NCBI GenBank assembly: GCA_964615765.1 | Contig: CAZTQN010000014.1 | Location: forward strand, 22,135 to 86,134 | Length of the DNA: 64,000 bases | Source: CAZTQN01 sp964615765 | Lineage (GTDB): Bacteria > Planctomycetota > Phycisphaerae > Phycisphaerales > UBA1924 | Direction: 5' to 3' | Shown here: positions 49,900 to 58,658 of the stretch, in pieces | Layout of the letters: each line of letters opens with the position of its first letter | Numbering within the stretch: position 1 is the stretch's first letter | The notes under the pieces: generated by a model | What the model was told of the DNA's origin: nothing | The model's input: the letters and a program-made list of their open reading frames with translations, nothing else | The model's database searches: none | Position numbers and translations under genes: made by a program

Positions 49900-51852
49900 T
49901 CAGCGACCATTAACGCCGCGGGCGTCGAGTGCTTGCGTCAACACCGCCAGCCCCCGCTGCAGTTCAACCAGCCCGATCAGCGACAGGCTCTGCGCGTCGA
50001 TCGGGCGAGCGCGATCCCACGGTGCGGCACGCATCGCGCCAAGGGCGGCGGGATCTTCCTCCATCCACATCGCGGCCTCGTCGATCTGCAGCCCGCGAAG
50101 AAATCGAGCGGCGCTCATGAGGCGGACGACCTCGCGCCCGCGTTCGCCGGGCTCGGTGATGGACGCGTCGCGCAGCATCGCCCCGGCCGCCGCCACCGCG
50201 CGGGCCGTTTGCCAATCCGGAAGCGTGTCCCCCGCGTCGCGCTTGCCGAGCGTGAAGGTGATCCCGCCGAGCATGTCAAGCCGATCCGGCCCGGCGGTGG
50301 TGACGTCGAGCTGGTGCGACCACATCTGATCGCGCACCTCGCGAAGCGCCACACCAAAGTCCGGCCGCGGCTGTGCACGCTGCATCCCCGCGTCCACCGC
50401 CGCCATCGCCAGCCATGGCATGAGGGCCGCCCGCGCGCCCGCCGGCGTCTGGATCAGGCCCGTCCGCAGGATCTCAGCGGCCGCCGCTGCAGCGGGGTCC
50501 AGGGCGTCCGGTCGCGGCGCAAACGGCACGCCCAGCAGCGCATACGCCCGCAGCGCGCCAACCGGCGGCGTGACCTTGAGCGTCTCCGCACGCTCCGACT
50601 CGGTTCCGTCCGGCGCGGGCGCGATCGCCGCGAGCGCCGCGGCGTCCTCCGCGTTGAGCCGCGTCCGCCCCGCGTACACGCGCGTGAGCACCAGCGCCGC
50701 GGTGCGATCGTCCGCCGCGGTGGACGCCTTGATGCGGCGCGCCAGCCGCGCCGCGATCGCCGGTGCCTGTGCACGAATGTCGGCCGCGATCGGCAGTGTC
50801 CCAAGCAGCGGCGCGGCGTTCTCCAAGGCGGCGATCGCGAGCGCGATCTGTGTTGGTGACAGCGCGTCCTTCGCGCTCTCGGCGTTCCGCACGCGTGCGA
50901 GCAGATGCTCCGCCAGACGCGCGGTCATCTGGTTGATCTCCGCCCCGGTCATCACGTGCGACGGCGGGAGCGGGCGGCTGCCGCGGATAAGAAACACGGG
51001 CTCCACACCCGCGCGCGGCTGGGCCACGTGCGAAACGCGGAAGCGGGCCATCCGCACGCCGTGCTCGGCGCGAATCTTCGCCGGCTCCTCCAGCGCCGCC
51101 GCCGCCCCGCCCGCGCCGATGGCGCGGGCCACCGCCCCCGACAACGCCCGATGCGGCAGCGTCCCGGTCGCCATCATCATCGATGGGAAGACCGTCTCGG
51201 CGGGCGCCGCCGGGCCCGCCCCGCCTTGCCCGCCCGGCGCCGCAGCCAACCGCGCAACGACGCCGTCCAGCCCGGGCGCGAGCGTGCGCTCCGCGTCTTC
51301 CCAGGTCGCCGGCTCGATGGGGATCAACTCGCCGGCGAGTTCGAGGCTAATGGCGATCTGGGGAGCGAGCGTGCGCAGGTTCGTTTCGCGCAGGGCGTCG
51401 TTGGGCACGCCCAGGCGCGGCTCGGCGTCTCGCAGCGCGGCGGCCGTCGCCGACGCCAACGCCGCCCGCAGGCCATCCGCCGCCCCATCCGAAACTCCGC
51501 GACCGACGAGCCGCCCGCCCATACGCAGCGTGACGCACACCGCCCCGGCTCGCGCGGCGTTCTGCGGACGGCCCGCAACCTCCCCACCACCCGCCGCCGG
51601 CGGCTCGACCGCCCACGCACGCACCCACCCGTCCACCGTCCGGTAAGCCGCGAGCGAGTCCTGCGGCGTGGGCTGGGCCCGCGCGGGCTGAACGGCCCCC
51701 AACACCAACAGCATCGCCCCGACCATCGCCCAGACCGCGGTGCGCAACGGTCGACGCGGCGCCGAGGCGGGCCCCGCCACTGGCGTCGCCCGCACGCACC
51801 ACGTTGCCACCACGCAACACGCGGCGCTCGCGGTGGTGCGTGGCGGCAACAT
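49900..51852 (-). CDS. Exported Ala-rich hypothetical protein
   Basis: A 650-aa protein from the ATG at 51852 (GGGGGA upstream; residues further upstream are non-coding in style). An N-terminal hydrophobic segment (VWAMVGAMLLVLGAVQP, cleavage near ARAQ) marks it as exported. The first domain (~60-200) contains GAVCVTLRMGGRLVGRGVSD. A middle region has TAALVLTRVYAGRTRLNAED. The rest is helical and Ala-rich. I recognise no family. It is monocistronic and convergent with the PEP-CTERM-like gene. A Met nearer the hydrophobic core could be the real start. Confidence 0.65.
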   Translation of the reverse strand: MLPPRTTASAACCVVATWCVRATPVAGPASAPRRPLRTAVWAMVGAMLLVLGAVQPARAQPTPQDSLAAYRTVDGWVRAWAVEPPAAGGGEVAGRPQNAARAGAVCVTLRMGGRLVGRGVSDGAADGLRAALASATAAALRDAEPRLGVPNDALRETNLRTLAPQIAISLELAGELIPIEPATWEDAERTLAPGLDGVVARLAAAPGGQGGAGPAAPAETVFPSMMMATGTLPHRALSGAVARAIGAGGAAAALEEPAKIRAEHGVRMARFRVSHVAQPRAGVEPVFLIRGSRPLPPSHVMTGAEINQMTARLAEHLLARVRNAESAKDALSPTQIALAIAALENAAPLLGTLPIAADIRAQAPAIAARLARRIKASTAADDRTAALVLTRVYAGRTRLNAEDAAALAAIAPAPDGTESERAETLKVTPPVGALRAYALLGVPFAPRPDALDPAAAAAAEILRTGLIQTPAGARAALMPWLAMAAVDAGMQRAQPRPDFGVALREVRDQMWSHQLDVTTAGPDRLDMLGGITFTLGKRDAGDTLPDWQTARAVAAAGAMLRDASITEPGERGREVVRLMSAARFLRGLQIDEAAMWMEEDPAALGAMRAAPWDRARPIDAQSLSLIGLVELQRGLAVLTQALDARGVNGR

Positions 51853-51949
51853 CGCATATGTTTCCCCCAGGTCCGGCACGGACGCCGAACCCCGCTGGCG
51901 ATGGCGCCACGCGGGTTTAGCGCTCGTCGCACGGTCAGACATGGCGGTC

Positions 51950-51965
51950 TGGCACGCGGGTTGTT
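51950..51965 (+). promoter_or_regulatory. Sigma-54-like promoter
   Basis: TGGCACG-CGGG-TTGTT matches the sigma-54 consensus TGGCACG-N4-TTGCW except that the GC of the -12 element is GT. It lies ~33 bp before a small open frame. Confidence 0.4.
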
Positions 51966-51997
51966 TCCTCTCGCTGCAGACAACCGGAGATCTGACC

Positions 51998-52081
51998 ATG
52001 GTGACCGCCCTCCTCGTCATGACCGAGAGCCGCAAGAAGATCGCTCTGCTCTGCGTCCTGTCGTTCATGGCCCTGTGCTGA
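51998..52081 (+). CDS. Possible 27-aa small hydrophobic protein
   Basis: A short open frame: MVTALLVMTESRKKIA followed by LLCVLSFMALC. GGAG lies 9 bases before the ATG, a sigma-54-like site precedes that, and a terminator-like hairpin lies ~120 bp downstream. The product would be a short basic segment and one membrane-inserting helix, as in small membrane proteins or leader peptides. The support is only the arrangement of signals; coding is not proven. It is divergent from the exported-protein gene at 51852. Confidence 0.3.
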   Translation: MVTALLVMTESRKKIALLCVLSFMALC

Positions 52082-52210
52082 TTATCAGACCGTTGCAACG
52101 CTCCACCGACTCTCGATTCGCACACAACCGTAGATTCGCCCTTGCCCGTCGGGACGTCTCGGCAGGATGCCAGGACCTCCGACGCGGATGAACACACCAC
52201 CCAGCGCCCC

Positions 52211-52246
52211 GCTTGATCGCGGGGCGTTGTGTGTTTTTGGGGTGAG
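52211..52246 (+). terminator. Terminator-like hairpin on the plus strand
   Basis: cgccccgc and gcggggcg pair around a 6-base loop and are followed, after GTGT-type sequence, by TTTTT. No plus-strand gene other than the 27-codon frame precedes it. Confidence 0.6.
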
Positions 52247-52272
52247 CCCGGCCCGGCCAGCCGCCGCCCGGC

Positions 52273-52306
52273 AAAAAGAAAACGCCCCGGCACGGGGCCG
52301 GGGCGT
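52273..52306 (-). terminator. Rho-independent terminator of rpsA
   Basis: On the minus strand ACGCCCCGGC pairs with GCCGGGGCGT around a 5-base loop, followed by TTTCTTTTT, 37 bp after the rpsA stop. Confidence 0.92.
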
Positions 52307-52342
52307 GGAGTGTGTAAGCGGACTCGGCGTGGGCGGGCCGGA

Positions 52343-54130
52343 TTAGAACTTGATCTTGTCGGTGCCCATGGCGCCGTGATCGTCCATCCCGCCGCGCTTG
52401 GGCGACTTCTGACGCCGCGCCTCGCCGGCGGGCGAGGACGGGTCGCGGGCTTCGCGCTCGCGGGCTTCGGAGCCCGAGGTATCGCCCCACTGGGCCCGCT
52501 TGAGCGAGAGGCCGATCTTGCGGTCGTCGATGTCGACGCGGAGGATCTTGACGTCCACCTCGTCGTTGGGCTTGACGACGTCCTGCGGGTTCTCGACCTT
52601 GTGGTCGGCCAGTTCCGAGATGTGCAGCAGGCCTTCCAGGTCCGCTTCCAGTTCGACGAACACGCCGAAGTTGGTGATCTTCGTCACCTTGCCGCGGACG
52701 ACCATGCCCGGCTTGTACGCGTCGGGGATCGCCGAGATCCACGGGTCTTCGGTGAGCTGCTTGAGACCCAGCGCGACGCGCTGCTTCTCCTGGTCGACAT
52801 CGAGCACGACGCAGCGGACCGCGTCGCCCTTCTTGAAGACCTCGTTCGGGTGCGTGACCTTCTTGGTCCACGAGATGTCCGAGACGTGCAGCAGCCCGTC
52901 GATGCCCGGCTCGATCTCGACGAACGCGCCGTAGTTGGCCAGGTTGCGGACGGTGCCCTCGATGACGGTGCCCTTGGGGTATTTCTCGCCGACGAGCTCC
53001 CAGGGGTTGACCTCGACCTGCTTCATGCCGAGCGAGATCTCGAGCTTGTCCTTGTTGATCTCGAGGACGACCACGTCGACTTCCTGCCCGGGCTGCACCA
53101 GCTCGGACGGGTGGTTGACGCGCCGGGTCCAGGACATCTCGGAGATGTGGACCAGGCCTTCGATGCCCGGCTCAAGCCGCACGAACGCGCCGTAGGACAT
53201 GATGTTGACCACCGTCCCGTGCACGCGCGACCCGACGGGGTACTTCTTCTCGATCTCTTCCCAGGGCGAAGCTTCCTTCTGCTTGAGGCCCAGGGCGATC
53301 TTTTCCTTCTCGCGGTCGACGTTGAGGACCTTGACCTCGAGGCGCTGCCCCAGCTTGAGCATGTCGGAGGGGTGATTGATGCGGCCCCACGACATGTCCG
53401 TGATGTGCAGGAGCCCGTCGATCCCGCCCAGGTCGACGAAGGCGCCGAAGTCCGCGATGTTCTTCACCTCGCCGGTGACGATCATGCCTTCCTTCAGCGT
53501 GTCCATCAGCCGCTTCTTCGCCGCGTCGCGCTCTTCCTCGATGAGCTTGCGCCGGGAGATGACGATGTTCTTCCGCTCGGTGTCGATCTTCAGGACCGCG
53601 GCCCGGATGTCGCGGCCGATGTAGTCCCCAATGTCGCCCGGGCGGCGCACGTCCACCTGCGACGCCGGCAGGAACACCGGCACGCCGATGTCCACCAGCA
53701 GCCCGCCCTTGATCTTCCGCATCACGCGGCCTTCGACCACGTCGCCCTCGCGGGTCGTGTCGATGATCCGCTGCCAGTTCAGCATGCGGTCGGCCTGACG
53801 CTTGGACAGTTCAACCTGCCCGCCGTCGCCGTCCACGTTCTTCAGCAGCACCTTGACCTTGTCGCCGACGCGCAGCTCGGCGGCATTATCGAACTCCTCG
53901 CGCGGCACCAGGCCTTCGCTCTTGAGCCCGACCTCGATCACCACTTCATCGTCCGTGAACCCGATGATCCGCCCGTCCAGGATCGTCCCCGGGGTGAACT
54001 GGTTCACCGCCTCGCCGAGGATCGTGTCCATGCCCCCGTCGGCGAGCTTCTTCCCGAACGCCTTGTCCAGGAGCGCCGTCGCCTCGTCATCGTTGAAGCC
54101 CAAAGATGCAATCAGGTTCTCGTCGATCAT
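52343..54130 (-). CDS. rpsA: 30S ribosomal protein S1
   Basis: A 595-aa ribosomal protein S1 with six S1 RNA-binding domains in a row (starting about GTILDGRIIGF, GDVVEGRVMRK, GMIVTGEVKNI, GSRVHGTVVNI, GTVIEGTVRNL and GMVVRGKVTKI). It is full length, as in proteobacterial S1. It binds mRNA at the 30S platform and helps start translation. The ATG at 54130 (MIDENLIASLGF) has GCAGG upstream. A charged Ser/Arg/Asp tail ends in GTDKIKF. Monocistronic with a strong terminator. Confidence 0.95.
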   Translation of the reverse strand: MIDENLIASLGFNDDEATALLDKAFGKKLADGGMDTILGEAVNQFTPGTILDGRIIGFTDDEVVIEVGLKSEGLVPREEFDNAAELRVGDKVKVLLKNVDGDGGQVELSKRQADRMLNWQRIIDTTREGDVVEGRVMRKIKGGLLVDIGVPVFLPASQVDVRRPGDIGDYIGRDIRAAVLKIDTERKNIVISRRKLIEEERDAAKKRLMDTLKEGMIVTGEVKNIADFGAFVDLGGIDGLLHITDMSWGRINHPSDMLKLGQRLEVKVLNVDREKEKIALGLKQKEASPWEEIEKKYPVGSRVHGTVVNIMSYGAFVRLEPGIEGLVHISEMSWTRRVNHPSELVQPGQEVDVVVLEINKDKLEISLGMKQVEVNPWELVGEKYPKGTVIEGTVRNLANYGAFVEIEPGIDGLLHVSDISWTKKVTHPNEVFKKGDAVRCVVLDVDQEKQRVALGLKQLTEDPWISAIPDAYKPGMVVRGKVTKITNFGVFVELEADLEGLLHISELADHKVENPQDVVKPNDEVDVKILRVDIDDRKIGLSLKRAQWGDTSGSEAREREARDPSSPAGEARRQKSPKRGGMDDHGAMGTDKIKF

Positions 54131-54447
54131 GGTGCCTGCTTTTTCCTCTCCAGCCGCACGATGCACTCGTCAACCGGCCTGCTGACGCTCCGACATTGGG
54201 GCCCGCTCGGTCGGCGACGATGCCGACACGCCCGGGCCGTGGTCGTCAAAGAGCGCCCGTCTCGGGCCGTCGTGTGTGAATGATGCGCTGGTGTGCCCCG
54301 CTGGGGCGGCTAAAGGGTGAACGTCGCCGCCCCGCACACGCGGGGAGTTTCGGCGGGGTAAGTCTAGGCAACTTGGGGAGCGGGCTCCCCAGCCGCCCGC
54401 GGACGGGGTCCCGGCCCGGCCCGGCCGGCTGCCGTTATACTTCACCC
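54131..54447. other. Intergenic region upstream of rpsA
   Basis: About 320 bp holding the presumed rpsA promoter and leader. A ccccgc-acac-gcgggg hairpin near 54333 lies ~200 bp upstream of rpsA and could be part of a leader structure. A TATACT at 54436-54441 is a good -10 box for the plus-strand HicB-like frame, without a clear -35. Short open frames look non-coding. Confidence 0.5.
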
Positions 54448-54633
54448 GTCACCACCGAAATCACGTTCATCGTGGAGCAGGATGTCGAAAGCGGCTTCAC
54501 CGCTCACGCGGTCGGCCACGGCATCTTCACGCAAGCCGACACGCTGGACACTCTCCGCGTCAACGTGCGCGACGCCGTCCGATGCCACTTCCCCCATGCG
54601 GTTTGGCCTATCCGAATCTGCATCGTGGAATAG
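54448..54633 (+). pseudogene. HicB-like antitoxin fragment without a clear start
   Basis: About 62 codons resembling the short HicB-like family: TEITFIVEQDVESGFTAHAV followed by GHGIFTQADTLDTLRVNVRD and AVRCHFP. The frame has no ATG nearby; the first usable codon is GTG at 54472, which would cut the first strand. The C-terminus (RICIVE) is shorter than usual, and no HicA-type toxin gene is adjacent. TATACT just upstream could drive a leaderless message. It is either a decayed gene or one with a non-standard start. Confidence 0.5.
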
Positions 54634-54643
54634 GCCGCCCGGC

Positions 54644-55051
54644 TCACTCCTCCATCTGATCCCCCACACCCGTCCCCGCGGCCAGCGCCTTCAGGATCGA
54701 CCCCATCCGCGCACTCAGCGCCCCGCGGGCCATGACGCTGGTCGCACCAGCCGCCTTGGCCCCGCGCAGGCGCTCTACCGCCACGTGCGGCCCGAAGGCC
54801 ACGATCGCCAGCCCCGGCCCCGCCGCCTTGGCCCGCCGAATCAGCGCCAGCGGCACATCAGCCTGCTCCTCAGAAACATCCAGATCGACAACCAAGGCTT
54901 TCACGGGGTCGGCGTGCGGCGGGGCGTACTCCGCCAGACGCGCCTCCAGCATGTCCAGCGTCCGCACCGGACGGGCCGTCAGTCCGTTCGCCTCCGCCTC
55001 CGCCTTGATCTTGCTCGCCCACATCAGATCGCCCGCAAAGTACAGAATCAT
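54644..55051 (-). CDS. Receiver-like (CheY-fold) domain protein
   Basis: A 135-aa stand-alone protein with the alternating beta/alpha pattern of a response-regulator receiver: MILYFAGDLMWASKIKAEAE, then ALVVDLDVSEEQ at the place of the phosphorylated Asp, GLAIVAFGPHVAVERLRGAK, and AGATSVMARGAL at the fifth strand. The first acidic cluster is missing (FAGD in place of DD) and the Lys of the fifth strand is not seen, so phosphorylation is doubtful; it may be a pseudo-receiver. No histidine kinase is adjacent. Confidence 0.65.
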   Translation of the reverse strand: MILYFAGDLMWASKIKAEAEANGLTARPVRTLDMLEARLAEYAPPHADPVKALVVDLDVSEEQADVPLALIRRAKAAGPGLAIVAFGPHVAVERLRGAKAAGATSVMARGALSARMGSILKALAAGTGVGDQMEE

Positions 55052-55309
55052 CGCGCACGCGCCTCCGGCCCCCCACCGCCCAACCCACCCTATCCCGCCC
55101 TCCCCTCGCGCGGCGGTTTGCGCCCGGGGTCCTCACGGGTCGAGCTCAACCCGCGCGCCGATCGGTCACTTAAAGCGGCCTTGACGCCGCCGCGCGGGTA
55201 TTGTCCGAGGGTCCGCCTGAAGCGGATCACCCGTCGGTCGCATCCGACCTTCGGGCGGCGTTCTCCGCCTCGTCCATTCCCCCTTCCTAAGCCAAGCAGA
55301 GCGAGCACC

Positions 55310-56674
55310 ATGGGCAACAGCAGCCTCACCGGCACGTCCAGCGGTTCCCACAAATCGATGATGAACGGGCGACGCGAACTGTTCAAGAGTCCGGTGTTCG
55401 ACGAGGTCGGCCTCCCGCGCGACCCCGACAATCTCTACCTCCAGACCGTCGACACCATGCTCACGGCGGCCGAGATCATGGAGCTGCCCCACGAGATCCA
55501 GCTCATCCTCGCCCAGCCCAAGAACGAGATCATGGTCCACTTCCCCGTCCGCATGGACGACGGAACCTTCAAGCTCTTCAAGGGCTACCGCGTCCAGCAC
55601 AACAACGCCATCGGCCCCTACAAGGGCGGCCTCCGCTTCCACCCCGACGTCCACCTCGACGACGTCAAGTCCCTCGCCTTCCTCATGACCATGAAGACCT
55701 CCCTCGTCCGCGTGCCCTTCGGCGGCGGCAAGGGCGGGATCAAGGTCGACCCCCGCCGACACTCCCCGCTCGAGATGGAGCGCATCGTCCGCCGCTTCAC
55801 CTCCGCCATCGCTCACCAGATCGGCCCCGATTACGACATCCCCGCGCCCGATGTCGGCTCCAACGCCCAGCACATGGCCTGGATCGCCGACACCTACTCC
55901 TTCCTCTCCGAAGTCGGCGGGCACAACCCCGAAGCCGTCATCACCGGCAAGCCCGTCGAATACGGCGGCTCCCTCGGCCGCGAAAAAGCCACCGGTCAGG
56001 GTCTGGTCGACGTGCTCGTCGAACTGCTCCCGGCCCTCGGCCTCTCCGTCGACAAGATGACCTTCAGCCTCATCGGCTACGGCAACGTCGGTTCGTGGAC
56101 GGGCCGCATCCTCGGCAAGATGGGCGCCAAGCTGCTCACCGTCATGGACCACACCGGCGCGATCCACTCCGCCAACGGGATCGACACCGAGGCCCTCGCG
56201 ACCCACGTCGCCAAGACCGGCGGCGTCGCCGGTTTCAAGGGCTCGGAGAACATCACCACCGAACAGTTCTACAAGACCAAGGTCGACTGCTTCATCCCCG
56301 CCGCCCTCGAGCAGATGGTGAAGGAGCAGGAAGCCAAGTGGATCAACGCCAAGGTGCTCTGCGAGGGCGCGAACGCCCCGACCACCCCCGCCGGCGACCG
56401 CGTCCTGAATGACCGCGGCATCGAGGTCATCCCCGCCATCCTCGCCAACGCCGGAGGCGTCACCGTCTCCTACTTCGAATGGGTGCAGAACAAGTCGTGC
56501 GTGACGTGGGACGCCGAAGAGGTCGACGCGGCCCTGAATCGGCACATGGTCTCCGCCGCCCGGCGCACCATCGCCATGAAGCAGAAGTACAACACCGACA
56601 TGCGCACCGCGGCCTACCTCGCCTCGCTCGAGAACATCGGCAAGGTCTACAAGATCCGCGGCATCTTCCCGTAA
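55310..56674 (+). CDS. Glutamate/leucine dehydrogenase family protein
   Basis: A 454-aa amino-acid dehydrogenase of glutamate dehydrogenase size. The substrate domain has YRVQHNNAIGPYKGGLRFHP (first Lys) and VPFGGGKGGIKVDP (catalytic Lys). The NAD(P) domain has the GYGNVG motif and CEGANAPTTPAGD. It converts glutamate to 2-oxoglutarate and ammonia or the reverse; cofactor choice is not decidable by eye. The ATG at 55310 follows a 250-bp gap. A perfect terminator lies 39 bp after the stop. Cytoplasmic, probably hexameric. Confidence 0.93.
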   Translation: MGNSSLTGTSSGSHKSMMNGRRELFKSPVFDEVGLPRDPDNLYLQTVDTMLTAAEIMELPHEIQLILAQPKNEIMVHFPVRMDDGTFKLFKGYRVQHNNAIGPYKGGLRFHPDVHLDDVKSLAFLMTMKTSLVRVPFGGGKGGIKVDPRRHSPLEMERIVRRFTSAIAHQIGPDYDIPAPDVGSNAQHMAWIADTYSFLSEVGGHNPEAVITGKPVEYGGSLGREKATGQGLVDVLVELLPALGLSVDKMTFSLIGYGNVGSWTGRILGKMGAKLLTVMDHTGAIHSANGIDTEALATHVAKTGGVAGFKGSENITTEQFYKTKVDCFIPAALEQMVKEQEAKWINAKVLCEGANAPTTPAGDRVLNDRGIEVIPAILANAGGVTVSYFEWVQNKSCVTWDAEEVDAALNRHMVSAARRTIAMKQKYNTDMRTAAYLASLENIGKVYKIRGIFP

Positions 56675-56712
56675 CCCGCCCGCCACGAGCAGACAAACCA
56701 AGCACGCCAAAG

Positions 56713-56739
56713 CCGCGGTCCCCCAGGACCGCGGTTTTT
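56713..56739 (+). terminator. Terminator of the dehydrogenase gene
   Basis: A perfect 9-bp stem (ccgcggtcc with ggaccgcgg), a 4-base loop, then TTTTTCTTT. Confidence 0.93.
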
Positions 56740-56763
56740 CTTTCCGCTCACCTCAGCCCGCCG

Positions 56764-58038
56764 TCACTCCGCCCGCCGCCACGGCTGCACCCGCATGTAC
56801 GTCAGGCTGCGCCACACCCACTCCATCGGCCCGATCGACAGCCGTCGCAGCCACAGCGTGCTGACCAGCATCTGCCCGACCCACACGCCCACGACCACGC
56901 CCCACAGCCCCACGCGGCTGACCGAGCCCATGAGCGCCAAGCCCCACCCGGTGAACAGCACCAGCCCGATTGCCGTCTGCATGAAGTAGTTGGTGAACGC
57001 CATCCGCCCCACCGCCGCCAGGCCGCGTTTGATCAGCCCGAGCCCACCCGCCGCCCACCCCGCGCGGCAGGCGAGCATCACCACGCACATGTGCGCGAAC
57101 GCCATCAGCAAACTCCCCACGTAGTTCGCCGGCGACCACACGATGAACGAGTGCGCGACGTCGAACCCCTTCCACTCCGCGTACCCCAGCCCAGCGACCA
57201 CCAGCGGCAGCCCGAGCACATACCCCACCGCCGCCCCGATGACGTAAAACCGCGTGCTCCGCCGCCCGGTCAGCACGTCCAACTTCAGCAAAGCCGCCCC
57301 GATCATCATCAACCCGACGACGCGCCACACGCCGAACAGGGGCGTCACGCCCAGGTGCATGAACAGCGCCTCCGGCACGTTCCACCAGAACATCTCGCCG
57401 ATCGATCCGGTCCGGAGCGCCACCTCGCGGGCCACCAGTTCCGGGGTTCCGTCGAGACTGGCGAGCATCTGCTGGCGGCCCTGCTCGCTCGCCGCGCCCA
57501 GCATCATCAGCCCGCCGAGGGCGAGGAAGATCGCCAGCCCGATGAACAGCAGCGCCGATCCGATGGCGATGAGGACCTTCGGCGAAAGCCGCCGCGCGGG
57601 ATACATCACGGTCGCGCACAGCGCGTACATGAACAGGATGTCCCCGAACCAGAACCCGTACGCGTGAATGAGCCCGAACAGCGCGAGCCACGCGAGGCGC
57701 CGGTAGTACAGCCCGGCGGCCGACCTTCCCGCACGCTCCTGCCGCCGCGTCTGCAGCAAGACGCCCGCGCCGAACAGGGCGGCGAAGATGGTCATCATCT
57801 TGAGCTCGAAGCCGACGTGCATCAGCCAGTGGGCGGCCCGATCGAGCCCGTCGTATCCGCCGGCGACGGTCGGCACGTACATCGCCGCCATGGGCAGGCC
57901 GAAGCCGGTAAACACGTTCACGGGAAAGATGCCCAGCAGCGCGACGCCGCGAAGGACGTCGATCGCGTCGACGCGTTCGCCCGCGCCCGTGGGGGTGATC
58001 GCCGTGCCCGCCGCTGCTGGTCCGCCGTCGGTGTGCAT
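56764..58038 (-). CDS. DUF418 (YeiB-like) membrane protein
   Basis: A 424-aa inner-membrane protein with about ten hydrophobic helices. The start pattern ERVDAIDVLRGVALLGIFPV and the C-terminal block AVGRMAFTNYFMQTAIGLVL mark the YeiB/DUF418 family, which is related to the acyltransferase-3 superfamily. Such proteins are suspected to transfer acyl groups or transport small molecules. The ATG at 58038 has GGAGGCGG upstream. It is 22 bp downstream of the acylphosphatase gene on the same strand, so the two are probably co-transcribed. Confidence 0.85.
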   Translation of the reverse strand: MHTDGGPAAAGTAITPTGAGERVDAIDVLRGVALLGIFPVNVFTGFGLPMAAMYVPTVAGGYDGLDRAAHWLMHVGFELKMMTIFAALFGAGVLLQTRRQERAGRSAAGLYYRRLAWLALFGLIHAYGFWFGDILFMYALCATVMYPARRLSPKVLIAIGSALLFIGLAIFLALGGLMMLGAASEQGRQQMLASLDGTPELVAREVALRTGSIGEMFWWNVPEALFMHLGVTPLFGVWRVVGLMMIGAALLKLDVLTGRRSTRFYVIGAAVGYVLGLPLVVAGLGYAEWKGFDVAHSFIVWSPANYVGSLLMAFAHMCVVMLACRAGWAAGGLGLIKRGLAAVGRMAFTNYFMQTAIGLVLFTGWGLALMGSVSRVGLWGVVVGVWVGQMLVSTLWLRRLSIGPMEWVWRSLTYMRVQPWRRAE

Positions 58039-58060
58039 CCCGCCTCCTCCGCACGCGGCG

Positions 58061-58348
58061 TCACCGCCGGATGACGAACTCGGTCTCGACGCCGTCCTGC
58101 TCCGGACGCATGGGGACGCGGTCGACGCGGCGCAGGCTCTGGCCGCGATCAGCACGGATGGCGGCGATCAGCGCGTCGACGTCTTCCGCGTCGCCCTGCA
58201 CTTCCGCCGCGACCGAGCCATCAGGCTCATTGCGCACCCACCCGGTGACGGCGTGCCGCGTCGCCAGCCGGGCCATCGCCGCGCGGAAGCCGACGCCCTG
58301 CACCTGCCCCATGAACCGGATCTGTTCGCGTTCGACCGCCACACCCAT
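58061..58348 (-). CDS. Acylphosphatase
   Basis: A 95-aa enzyme hydrolysing acylphosphates. The phosphate loop with the catalytic Arg is GQVQGVGFRAAMARLA, and the catalytic Asn is in GWVRNEPDGSVAAEVQGD. Both are in standard positions of the ~90-residue ferredoxin-like fold. The ATG at 58348 gives the normal length. It precedes the DUF418 gene by 22 bp and is divergent from dnaG. Cytoplasmic. Confidence 0.93.
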   Translation of the reverse strand: MGVAVEREQIRFMGQVQGVGFRAAMARLATRHAVTGWVRNEPDGSVAAEVQGDAEDVDALIAAIRADRGQSLRRVDRVPMRPEQDGVETEFVIRR

Positions 58349-58424
58349 ACTACCAGCCCCGCGCGCCCGGCCCCGGCCGCTCGCGCCCGAGCCCCCTACC
58401 CACAGTGATTCGCGCGCGGTTTCG

Positions 58425-58452
58425 TTGACCCCGGCCCAAGGTGTGCTAACTT
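58425..58452 (+). promoter_or_regulatory. Putative sigma-70 promoter of the dnaG-rpoD unit
   Basis: TTGACC and TAACTT separated by 16 bases, ~200 bp upstream of dnaG. Confidence 0.6.
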
Positions 58453-58471
58453 GTTTCTCGGAACACACATC

Positions 58472-58513
58472 GGCCGCGGGCCGCGCCCAGCAGCGCGACA
58501 CGCGGCCGCGGCC
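58472..58513 (+). promoter_or_regulatory. GC-rich hairpin in the dnaG leader
   Basis: Arms of 13-14 bases (ggccgcgggccgcg with cgcggccgcggcc, one bulged G) around a 15-base loop, starting 20 bases after the -10 box. It could form in the nascent RNA; no T-run follows. Confidence 0.5.
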
Positions 58514-58658
58514 GCCGCGCCCATGCGTTGCCGCGATCGTGCCCGCTCGCGTGTTCCCTGCGTCTTGCGATCCCCGCACGCCCTTTCCCCCGCGCGTGCG
58601 CTCTCTTTCGCAAGACGGAATGGACTCCGGGTGGCGGGCCAGGACGGTCGAGGTCGAC

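Larger units (their letters stand above)
51853..52342. other. Intergenic region with a possible small transcription unit
   Basis: A 490-bp gap between two minus-strand genes. On the plus strand it holds, in order, a sigma-54-like promoter, a 27-codon open frame with a ribosome binding site, ~115 bp without features, and a terminator-like hairpin. The rpsA terminator lies at its right end. Confidence 0.5.
58349..58658. other. dnaG leader/divergent promoter region
   Basis: About 310 bp between the acylphosphatase start and the chosen dnaG start. It contains a sigma-70-like promoter for dnaG, a long GC-rich hairpin and ~200 bp of leader. No gene is seen in it. Confidence 0.5.

Noticed and set aside
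54170..54445. Minus-strand open frame upstream of rpsA
   Set aside because: Pro/Gly/Arg-rich, no ribosome binding site, and it covers the presumed rpsA leader.
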